Below the pieces are notes generated by a model. It searched no databases and was not told the origin of the DNA. It saw only the letters and a list, made by a program, of their open reading frames with translations. This document shows, piece by piece, positions 1 to 5,053 of a stretch of DNA of 5,053 nucleotides. The position numbers and the translations under genes were made by a program. Each line of letters begins with the position of its first letter. The stretch's first letter is position 1. This DNA comes from Betaproteobacteria bacterium (GTDB lineage: Bacteria > Pseudomonadota > Gammaproteobacteria > Burkholderiales > Eutrophovitaceae), in assembly GCA_009886305.1 (NCBI GenBank), contig QXZO01000006.1, positions 1 through 5,053 on the forward strand, given 5' to 3'.

Positions 1-2
1 CA

Positions 3-1088
3 AATTTGATTGCATTCCTTGAGTATTCGCTGGATTTTTCAGCGGGTCGATTTCCGAGTATCGATCGTTTTCTGGAACAAATTAGACTATTGCGTTTAGA
101 GGAGGGATCAGGACCCGAAGAGGGTTCGCAGCTAGGATCTCTCGATGCTGTCCGTATCATGACAATTCACGGTGCTAAAGGTTTAGAGGCTCCTGTCGTT
201 TTCTTGGCGGATGCAAATGCATTGGTCGATGCTGATAATTGGAATGTTTTGGTTGATTGGACGCCAGGTGATGACTCTCCGAACCATTTTTCTATTTATG
301 GTGGTAGGAAAGACGATGGACAAGTGCGATCCGAGTTGTTCCAGCGTCATAACGCGCTAAATAAAGTTGAGGATACCAATCTCCTATACGTGGCGGTCAC
401 GAGAGCGAGACAAGCATTGTTTGTATCGGGGGTTGCAGGAAAAGAGAAGGACGCGATCACCTGGTATTTTCAATTGAAGGATGCGGCGGAGCGTTGTGGC
501 GCAGCAAATGGTCTCGAGGGTTCGTCCGATATCAAGGAGAATTCTGAAATTATCGCTGGTGGCGTAAATGAAATAGACCTTAACTTCAATGAAGAGCATT
601 TTTCGCTAGGTACCAGATCCGAGGAGTTTAACAATACCAGTATGGAGTTTGGTACGCTGGTGCACAAAATCTTGGAGATTGTTACGGGAGATTATGAGTC
701 GATTGATAAGGAAGCCATGAAGAATATTTTCGAGGCAGTCCCTAACGACTTTGATAGGGCTTGGGATACGAGCTTAACCATAATCAATTCAATGCGACTT
801 AAACGATTTTTCAACCGGCATGAATATGTCAAGGCCCAAAATGAGGTGGCCTATGTTAATCGAAGTGGTGATATCCGAAGGATTGACCGTCTCGTTGAGT
901 TTGATAAGGAGATTTGGATCGTCGATTATAAAATCTCGTTAGATCAAGAATCAAAACCCAGCTCACAAATGCGGCGCCAATATACGAGTCAGTTGGTTCA
1001 ATATCGTGATGATTTAGCGAAGATGAGAGCGGATAAGCCCATTCGTGTCGGTGTAGTTTTGAGTAGTGGTGAGCTAATTGAACTTTAA
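3..1088 (+). CDS. addA: AddA-like ATP-dependent helicase/nuclease, C-terminal part (5' end outside window)
   Basis: C-terminal third or so of a UvrD/Rep-superfamily helicase fused to a RecB-type nuclease, which in AddAB-type complexes unwinds and resects DNA double-strand ends before RecA loading. The frame is open to the left edge, so the TTG at 6 is not a credible start. Counting that codon as residue 1, helicase motif V is at 49-69 (VRIMTIHGAKGLEAPVVFL) and motif VI at 124-139 (TNLLYVAVTRARQALF, with arginine finger R133/R135). The nuclease follows: GTLVH (H220), E280, RIDRLV (D294), VDYK (D307, K309) and QLVQY (Q329, Y333), so all expected catalytic residues are present. The GAKGLEAP version of motif V is typical of proteobacterial AddA rather than E. 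coli RecB. It ends with TAA at 1086-1088 and converges on the dehydrogenase gene. An AddB partner would be expected upstream, outside the window. AddA versus another UvrD-nuclease fusion cannot be settled without the N-terminus. Confidence 0.88.
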   Translation, partial: NLIAFLEYSLDFSAGRFPSIDRFLEQIRLLRLEEGSGPEEGSQLGSLDAVRIMTIHGAKGLEAPVVFLADANALVDADNWNVLVDWTPGDDSPNHFSIYGGRKDDGQVRSELFQRHNALNKVEDTNLLYVAVTRARQALFVSGVAGKEKDAITWYFQLKDAAERCGAANGLEGSSDIKENSEIIAGGVNEIDLNFNEEHFSLGTRSEEFNNTSMEFGTLVHKILEIVTGDYESIDKEAMKNIFEAVPNDFDRAWDTSLTIINSMRLKRFFNRHEYVKAQNEVAYVNRSGDIRRIDRLVEFDKEIWIVDYKISLDQESKPSSQMRRQYTSQLVQYRDDLAKMRADKPIRVGVVLSSGELIEL

Positions 1089-1187
1089 GACATAATCCAG
1101 CATTTTAATATTAGGATTTATCGTTTTTGAACGTACCTTTGACGCGGCGTATCTGCCTCTCAACGGCTACTTAAAGTTCAATGGCTC
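1071..1187. repeat. Long inverted repeat spanning the helicase stop codon (13-bp perfect core)
   Basis: ATTGAACTTTAAG at 1077-1089 is the exact reverse complement of CTTAAAGTTCAAT at 1170-1182, leaving an 80-nt loop. Outside this core, GAGC (1071-1074) pairs with GCTC (1184-1187) across a small 2/1-nt internal loop, giving 17 paired bases in total. The left arm contains the last codons and the stop of the helicase gene. No U-run follows the stem directly: the nearest is seven Ts at 1199-1205 on the + strand. The loop is too large for a textbook intrinsic terminator. Likely roles are a 3'-end mRNA structure or a bidirectional termination/processing signal between convergent genes. The repeat is certain; the function is unknown. 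Confidence 0.7.
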
Positions 1188-1221
1188 GAATTGATTCATT
1201 TTTTTAATGTGAGCGCCATTG
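1179..1221. terminator. Possible bidirectional terminator hairpin between convergent genes
   Basis: CAATGGCTC (1179-1187) can pair with GAG (1211-1213) plus CCATTG (1216-1221), leaving a two-base bulge at 1214-1215 and a 23-nt loop that holds a run of seven Ts (1199-1205). It lies just 3' of both the helicase and the dehydrogenase genes, where a shared terminator is expected. However, the T-run is inside the loop rather than after the stem, so it is not a standard intrinsic terminator. Its left arm overlaps the right arm of the longer inverted repeat at 1071-1187, so the two cannot form fully at once. Confidence 0.3.
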
Positions 1222-1225
1222 GATA

Positions 1226-1996
1226 CTACATTGGTTTGCCTAGGTGTAATCCTGCATCTACTAGGATGGTCTCTCCGGTAATTAATCTGGCTGAGGAGAG
1301 TAACCAAATAATCGTCTCAGCAATATCCTCAGGCTTTGCAGCTGCCCTAAGAGGGACGGTTTTTTCATATTTTTGAAGAAATAATTTGTATTCTTCTTGA
1401 GAGAATCGTTTTGAGTGCCAGTCGGTATCCACAAGTCCAGGACACACTGCGTTCACACGAATTTCTGGGGCTAAAGCCCTTGCAAGTGCAACGGTAATGG
1501 CGTTCAACGCAGCCTTTGAGGCTATATATGCGGTAGATGAACCAATCGCTTTTATCCCAGCAATTGAGGAGACGTTAACGACAGACCCTTTGGAGGATTT
1601 CAGATATTCTGCGCAAGCGCGAAGCATTTGGTAGGAGCCAACCACGTTTGTTGAATACAGATCCATAAAGTCTTGAGAGCTTAAAGCATCAAGATCGTTA
1701 GGCGCAGCGAATTTAGTGATGCCCGCGTTGTTGATAAGCCCGTCAATCTTACCCCATCGTTCTATCGCCTCGGTTGCTATGTTTTTACAATCACCGTCAA
1801 GGACAACATCACCTTGAATCGTAATTGCATCGCCTCCCGCGTCCTTACATTTTTTTTCCACATCAAGTGCAGCTTCCTGACTTTTGTTGTAACTAATAAC
1901 AACTCTTGCGCCACATTTTGCTAATGCCTGTGCACAGGCTGATCCAACCCCTGTACCTCCTCCCGTAATAATGATGACAGCTTCTTTAAGGTCCAT
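1226..1996 (-). CDS. Short-chain dehydrogenase/reductase (SDR), classical type
   Basis: A 256-residue NAD(P)-dependent oxidoreductase of the classical SDR (FabG-like) family, probably cytoplasmic, interconverting an alcohol and a ketone on an unknown substrate. The family hallmarks are present: cofactor loop TGGGTGVG (11-18), D63, NNAG (89-92), N117, and the catalytic S144, Y157 and K161 (YIASK), followed by PG (186-187). The second strand ends ISYNKS (34-39) with no acidic residue, which by family rules favours NADP(H) over NAD(H). Length is normal and nothing is truncated. The ATG is the first possible start, because an in-frame TGA lies three codons upstream. AAAGGG at 2010-2015, overlapping the previous gene's stop, is a distant ribosome site (13-nt spacer). 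The start is 17 bp after the amidohydrolase stop, so it is probably the last gene of that operon. It could be annotated as 3-oxoacyl-ACP reductase or glucose 1-dehydrogenase, but nothing here supports fatty acid synthesis specifically. Confidence 0.93.
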   Translation of the reverse strand: MDLKEAVIIITGGGTGVGSACAQALAKCGARVVISYNKSQEAALDVEKKCKDAGGDAITIQGDVVLDGDCKNIATEAIERWGKIDGLINNAGITKFAAPNDLDALSSQDFMDLYSTNVVGSYQMLRACAEYLKSSKGSVVNVSSIAGIKAIGSSTAYIASKAALNAITVALARALAPEIRVNAVCPGLVDTDWHSKRFSQEEYKLFLQKYEKTVPLRAAAKPEDIAETIIWLLSSARLITGETILVDAGLHLGKPM

Positions 1997-2009
1997 ATTT
2001 AGTCATTAA

Positions 2010-2015
2010 CCCTTT
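2010..2015 (-). promoter_or_regulatory. Likely ribosome binding site of the dehydrogenase gene
   Basis: AAAGGG on the - strand, 13 nt before the ATG at 1996 and overlapping the amidohydrolase stop codon (2014-2016). The spacer is long, and an out-of-frame ATG at 2006-2004 lies within it and opens a six-codon frame that ends just inside the dehydrogenase gene. Translation by ribosomes finishing the upstream gene is plausible. The motif is visible; its use is inference. Confidence 0.4.
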
Positions 2016-3702
2016 ATCTAAGAAGATGCCCGGGCAGATTCCCAGTCTGCTCGTCCTGATGAATAATTTCGATTCCGGATACAAATGTATGGTTATAGCC
2101 CCGCGCTCTTTGAATGAGTCGCCTACCTCCAGCAGGTAAGTCATAAACAATCTCAGCATCTAGTAACGCTAGCCGTTCATAATTTATGATATTGATATCA
2201 GCTTTGAGTCCAGTTTTGATCATTCCTCGATCAGATAGACCGTACCCTTTGGCGCTAACTGAGGTGTGTTTCTTAATTAAAAACTCTAATGGGATGGTCG
2301 GGCCTCGTGTTCTATCGCGTCCCCAGTGAGACAGTAAATAGGTCGGAGCCCCCTCATCGCATACAGTGCACACATGTGCTCCACCGTCTCCAAGACCCAT
2401 GATAGTACCTTCATCTAGCAACATGTCTCTTATTACTTCAAGATCGCCATCAAAATAATTTTCAAATGTATGCGCTAGCAACCCCTTACCGTCGTTTTTG
2501 AGCATACCTTCAAGGGCTATTTCCAACGGCTCTAATCCTCTTCTTTTTGCGATTTCGCAAATGCTGTCTTCAGGCGATGGTTCATAATCAAAGCCTTTAT
2601 GCATTAAAAATGTCTTGGGCAACCACTCTTTAATGCGTCTCGTATGTTCGTCATCTGGTATTTTGTGAACTAGATCATGACGCAGGGTGGGGTCATGTCT
2701 GAGTTTCGTCAATCGTTCCTCGGGGGATAGTGCTGACATTTCAATCCACCTAGGATGAGTAGAAAATGGGTTGATTGTAGTTTCAAGCCCCATAATTATA
2801 ACGATCGGGCGGCAGCCCACTTGGCCATTGACGCTAAGGCCTTGAGATCGAGCTAAGTGAATTTGATCGCGTGTTTGTCTCCAAAGATCGGGAGAGTTGT
2901 TTGTTTGAAGAAGAAGGATGGACAGTGGCCGACCTGAAACCTCACTAGCCATGCGCATAATTTCAAATTCTCCTGGACCAAAATCAGAGTTAACCTCAAT
3001 AATGCCTTTACCTGCTCGTTTCATTGATTCAGCTAGGCCACGTAACTCAATATCTCCCGCAGATAGGCTTGGAGTATTTTGTCCGTCGCGACTGAGATGT
3101 TTCGTCGTTCTCGAGGTGGTGAATCCAAGAGCACCTGCATTTAATGCTTCCTCAAGTAGCCTACCCATTGATTTTATTTCAACCTCGGTGGGAATAGCCG
3201 TGTGATCTGATCCTCTCTCACCCATGACGTAAAAGCGCAAGGGAGCGTGTGGAACTTGTGCTCCAATATCTATAGCTTTTGGAGATGAGTTGAGCACATC
3301 TAGATACTCTGGAAAAGATTCCCAATTAAACTGAACCCCTTCCGATAAAACGGACCCCGGAATATCTTCTACGCCCTCCATAAGATTGATTAGATAGCCA
3401 ATATCGCTTTTTCGAACTGGTGCGAATCCAACTCCACAATTTCCGAAAATCGCTGTCGTTACCCCGTGGAAAGTAGATGGTGTCAAATACGGATCCCAAG
3501 TAACTTGCCCGTCATAGTGAGTGTGCACATCCACAAACCCAGGAGTTACTAGGCGACCGTCTGCGTTAATAGTTCTTGAGGCTTTGCCAAGGTTCGAACC
3601 GACGCCAGTGATGACGCCATCTTTAATTGAGATGTCTCCAATAAATCTGTCTTGACCGGTGCCATCGATCACCGTGCCATTTGTAATTAACAAGTCGTTC
3701 AT
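2014..3702 (-). CDS. Amidohydrolase, N-acyl-D-amino-acid deacylase-like (D-aminoacylase family)
   Basis: A 562-residue metal-dependent hydrolase of the amidohydrolase superfamily, COG3653-type. The family cleaves C-N bonds such as the acyl amide of N-acyl-D-amino acids; the substrate here is unknown. Residues 1-50 form the composite beta-sandwich entry (LLITNGTVIDGTG, then TPGFVDVHTHYD at 53-64 with metal ligands H60 and H62). GNCGVGFAP (87-95) supplies C89. Subgroup motifs follow: MEGVEDIP (108-115), WESFPEYLD (127-135), LRFYVMGERG (155-164), GDGGAH (438-443, catalytic-type D439), PTYLLSHWGRDR (453-464), and a C-terminal KADINIINY (500-508) with DLPAGGRRLIQ (521-531). The two histidines that bind the second metal in characterised D-aminoacylases are not apparent: the equivalent stretches read IIEVNSDF (234-241) and LLLQTN (263-268). 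A C445-x-x-C448 pair follows H443. No signal peptide, so cytoplasmic. GGGA at 3713-3716 is a modest ribosome site, 10 nt before the ATG. It follows the HtrA-like gene by 27 bp and precedes the dehydrogenase by 17 bp. The family call is firm; the substrate is not. Confidence 0.9.
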   Translation of the reverse strand: MNDLLITNGTVIDGTGQDRFIGDISIKDGVITGVGSNLGKASRTINADGRLVTPGFVDVHTHYDGQVTWDPYLTPSTFHGVTTAIFGNCGVGFAPVRKSDIGYLINLMEGVEDIPGSVLSEGVQFNWESFPEYLDVLNSSPKAIDIGAQVPHAPLRFYVMGERGSDHTAIPTEVEIKSMGRLLEEALNAGALGFTTSRTTKHLSRDGQNTPSLSAGDIELRGLAESMKRAGKGIIEVNSDFGPGEFEIMRMASEVSGRPLSILLLQTNNSPDLWRQTRDQIHLARSQGLSVNGQVGCRPIVIIMGLETTINPFSTHPRWIEMSALSPEERLTKLRHDPTLRHDLVHKIPDDEHTRRIKEWLPKTFLMHKGFDYEPSPEDSICEIAKRRGLEPLEIALEGMLKNDGKGLLAHTFENYFDGDLEVIRDMLLDEGTIMGLGDGGAHVCTVCDEGAPTYLLSHWGRDRTRGPTIPLEFLIKKHTSVSAKGYGLSDRGMIKTGLKADINIINYERLALLDAEIVYDLPAGGRRLIQRARGYNHTFVSGIEIIHQDEQTGNLPGHLLR

Positions 3703-3729
3703 TTGAATATATTCCCGAAGCTTTAATTG

Positions 3730-4704
3730 TTAGTGGGTTTGCGGTTTGAGAAGAAAATCATTGCGATCTATAGAGTTGATTACAAGTTGTAGGTGATTTC
3801 CATCGCGGTTAATATGAATTGGCACCGGGACGCCAGCCGCACCAAGATTCCAAACAGATCGAAAAAAATTAGCGAGCGTTGATGTTTTTTCTTCGCCAAC
3901 GCCAATAATATTATCTCCTTGTAAAACGCCTGCTAACTCAGCGGGTCCGTAACGGGCTAGACCACTTACAGCTAACGCACTTTCAGATTCAACCGCATAC
4001 AAGCCTAGCCAAGGTCTCGCTGGTGCTGATGGCCGCCCAAACTCTAGCATGTCATTCATTATCGGTTTCAAAATGCTTGTGGGTATAACCAGGTTACCTT
4101 GTTGATTTTCCCCCTCAAATATTTCTTGTAGAAATAATGAGCCTATGCCAATGACATTTCCTTTCGCATTAAATACTCCTGCGCCTCCCCATTGAGGGTG
4201 AGGGGGAGAAGTGTAGATCGCATCTTGCAGAAGGTATTCCCAATAACCAGCAAATTCATCGATCCTACTGACCTTGGTATGTAATGAGTGTTCAATACCA
4301 CCATAGCTGATGAAGAAAATATCATCATTTACTGTGACCAAGTTACTTGAGTCCAACTCAGAGGCATCTATATCCAGTGCCCCTAATGCTTGAATCAAAC
4401 CCAACCCTGTAACTTGATCGTAGGCCACTACATGTCCAGGAATACTTTGATTGAGATTGGTTGTTAGCCATATAGTATCCGCCTCTGTGACTAAGTAACC
4501 TACCGTTAAAATTAAACCATTATTGTTAATTAAGACGCCGCTTCCGATACGTTCAGTTCCAAGAATGTCCGCTGTGAAAGCGGCACTAGGGATTACGGTT
4601 CTAACTTTCACAATAGAATTTACTGCTTGACTGAGATTAAACAATAGTTTCTCAGGGTCAGGCCTCAAAGAATGAGGAAATTTCCACTCGTCGGCATTTT
4701 TCAT
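3730..4704 (-). CDS. HtrA/DegP-like trypsin-fold protein with PDZ domain, catalytic triad lost (pseudo-protease)
   Basis: A 324-residue protein with the layout of an S1C (HtrA) protease: a trypsin-like fold at about 20-222 and one PDZ domain at about 230-312 (PWLGLYAVE, then GPAELAGVLQGDNIIGVG). The fold landmarks align (GSGVLINNNGLILT at 54-67; NAKGNVIGIGS at 179-189), but each active-site position is changed. The His of LTNxHV is Y70 (LTVGYLV), the Asp of the TDLAL motif is G100 (TGLGLI), and the Ser of GNSGG is G173 (QWGGA). The reading frame is intact and the fold core retained, so this looks like a maintained non-proteolytic protein, not a decaying gene. FAGYWEYLL (151-159) and TSPPHPQWGG (165-174) are rich in aromatic residues near the former active site. 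There is no signal peptide or membrane segment, unlike periplasmic DegP, which points to the cytoplasm. I recall similarly altered proteins annotated as serine proteases in other proteobacteria, from memory only. No clear ribosome site precedes the ATG. First gene of the probable three-gene unit. Confidence 0.85.
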   Translation of the reverse strand: MKNADEWKFPHSLRPDPEKLLFNLSQAVNSIVKVRTVIPSAAFTADILGTERIGSGVLINNNGLILTVGYLVTEADTIWLTTNLNQSIPGHVVAYDQVTGLGLIQALGALDIDASELDSSNLVTVNDDIFFISYGGIEHSLHTKVSRIDEFAGYWEYLLQDAIYTSPPHPQWGGAGVFNAKGNVIGIGSLFLQEIFEGENQQGNLVIPTSILKPIMNDMLEFGRPSAPARPWLGLYAVESESALAVSGLARYGPAELAGVLQGDNIIGVGEEKTSTLANFFRSVWNLGAAGVPVPIHINRDGNHLQLVINSIDRNDFLLKPQTH

Positions 4705-4735
4705 TTCGAATTTAGGTGCTCGCGCTTTGATAATT

Positions 4736-4751
4736 AAACTATATTATTGCA
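4736..4751 (-). promoter_or_regulatory. Candidate promoter for the pseudo-protease/amidohydrolase/dehydrogenase unit
   Basis: The 73-bp gap between the OxyR-like gene and the pseudo-protease is AT-rich. On the - strand it holds TGCAATAAT (4751-4743), which resembles an extended -10 element, overlapping TATAGT (4743-4738). Neither has a convincing -35 hexamer at 16-18 bp. Initiation near 4736 would give a leader of about 30 nt. An 11-bp odd palindrome, TAAAC-C-GTTTA at 4760-4770, lies just upstream and could be an operator or the weak end of the regulator's transcript. This is motif reading only; read-through from the regulator gene is equally possible. Confidence 0.3.
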
Positions 4752-4777
4752 CTTTGCTTTAAACCGTTTAGTTTTCG

Positions 4778-5053
4778 TTAACTTGATATGGATTTCGAAC
4801 GTGACGCTCCAAGCGTTGGTGAGTGCTGTTTCTTTACCGATACGATCAGCGCTGATAGGAGTTCGAAGTCGACTTTATTGCCGTCGGTCTTTCTTTTTAC
4901 CAGCGCTATATCCCGATACGGTGGCTTGTTTGAAAACGGTCTCGCGATGAGCTCAGTTCCAGAGAGGGCGCCAGATTTAATTATCAGTTCAGGTAAAAGC
5001 GTACAGCCTAACCCGTTATCAATCATTTGAATCAGGGTATATAGACTGGTCGC
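4778..5053 (-). CDS. oxyR: OxyR-like LysR-family transcriptional regulator, C-terminal end (start outside window)
   Basis: The last 91 residues of a LysR-type regulator. The frame stays open to the right edge, so the ATG at 5026 is internal. Nine codons before it read ATSLYTLIQ, which joins MIDNGLGCTLLPEL. This TSLxTLxxM...GxGxTLLP pattern is what OxyR shows in the second half of its effector domain, and IALVKRK (about 25 residues later) matches the usual IGLVxR/IALVxRK strand. OxyR senses hydrogen peroxide through a disulfide between two cysteines lying shortly before this segment; that region and the N-terminal helix-turn-helix are outside the window, so peroxide sensing cannot be confirmed. 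The protein ends in a serine-rich tail (SRSKSISS) beyond the normal OxyR end. It stops 73 bp before the pseudo-protease on the same strand and may regulate or be co-transcribed with it. Another LysR member is the main alternative. Confidence 0.75.
   Translation of the reverse strand, partial: ATSLYTLIQMIDNGLGCTLLPELIIKSGALSGTELIARPFSNKPPYRDIALVKRKTDGNKVDFELLSALIVSVKKQHSPTLGASRSKSISS

Noticed and set aside
1077..1182. Integron attC-like recombination site
   Set aside because: The length and imperfect-palindrome layout are suggestive, but the ends (ATTGAAC and GTTCAAT) do not fit the RYYYAAC/GTTRRRY core pattern. No integrase or gene cassette array is visible.
1988..2006. Tiny frame (six codons plus stop) starting just before the dehydrogenase ATG
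   Set aside because: Only three bases separate it from AAAGGG, too close for normal initiation, and nothing suggests that a six-residue leader peptide is functional.
2918..3205. Open + strand frame inside the amidohydrolase gene
   Set aside because: It lies wholly antisense to a strongly supported family member, has no recognisable domain or ribosome site, and reads like low-complexity shadow sequence.
3705..3714. Perfect 10-bp palindrome GAATATATTC before the amidohydrolase start
   Set aside because: Short, AT-rich and loop-free, it is easily explained by chance. It partly overlaps the GGGA ribosome-site bases, but there is no further sign of an operator.
4640..4704. Signal peptide for the HtrA-like protein
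   Set aside because: The N-terminus (MKNADEWKFPHSLRPDPEK) is charged and lacks a hydrophobic core, so export by Sec is not supported.
4747..5030. Two overlapping + strand open frames opposite the regulator
   Set aside because: The - strand frame matches the OxyR C-terminus up to the window edge. The + strand products show no recognisable motifs.
1..5053. CRISPR array, phage, toxin-antitoxin or insertion sequence
   Set aside because: No repeated spacer structure, transposase, terminal inverted repeats with target duplication, or small paired toxin/antitoxin genes were seen.

Overview
The window looks like chromosomal DNA from a free-living proteobacterium of moderate GC (hand counts on three sample lines gave 37 to 48 percent). 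The helicase-nuclease is of the proteobacterial AddA style and the regulator is OxyR-like. A marine or aquatic beta-, gamma- or alphaproteobacterium is plausible, but I cannot fix the taxon from this sequence. There are no mobile elements, CRISPR arrays, tRNAs or rRNAs.

Left part, + strand (1-1088): the 3' end of an AddA-like helicase-nuclease. It carries helicase motifs V and VI and a complete C-terminal PD-(D/E)XK nuclease. Its 5' part lies outside the window.

Centre left (1089-1225): a 137-bp convergent intergenic region. A perfect 13-bp inverted repeat (17 paired bases with a small internal loop) overlaps the helicase stop codon. It shares bases with a second, competing hairpin.

Rest of the window, - strand, read right to left: the C-terminal end of an OxyR-like LysR regulator (5053 to 4778), a 73-bp AT-rich gap with a possible promoter, then three tightly spaced genes. 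These are a trypsin-fold/PDZ protein resembling HtrA but with all three catalytic residues replaced (4704-3730), an amidohydrolase of the N-acyl-D-amino-acid deacylase family (3702-2014), and an NADP-type short-chain dehydrogenase (1996-1226). The gaps of 27 and 17 bp suggest one transcription unit.

How the genes might work together is inference. The amidohydrolase and dehydrogenase look like two metabolic enzymes acting on a small amide- or lactam-like compound and an alcohol/ketone. The pseudo-protease would be a cytoplasmic binding or scaffold protein, and the neighbouring OxyR-like protein is a candidate regulator. The points most worth checking are the dead HtrA fold, the unusual metal-site pattern of the amidohydrolase, a CxxC pair beside its active-site aspartate, and the intergenic inverted repeat.
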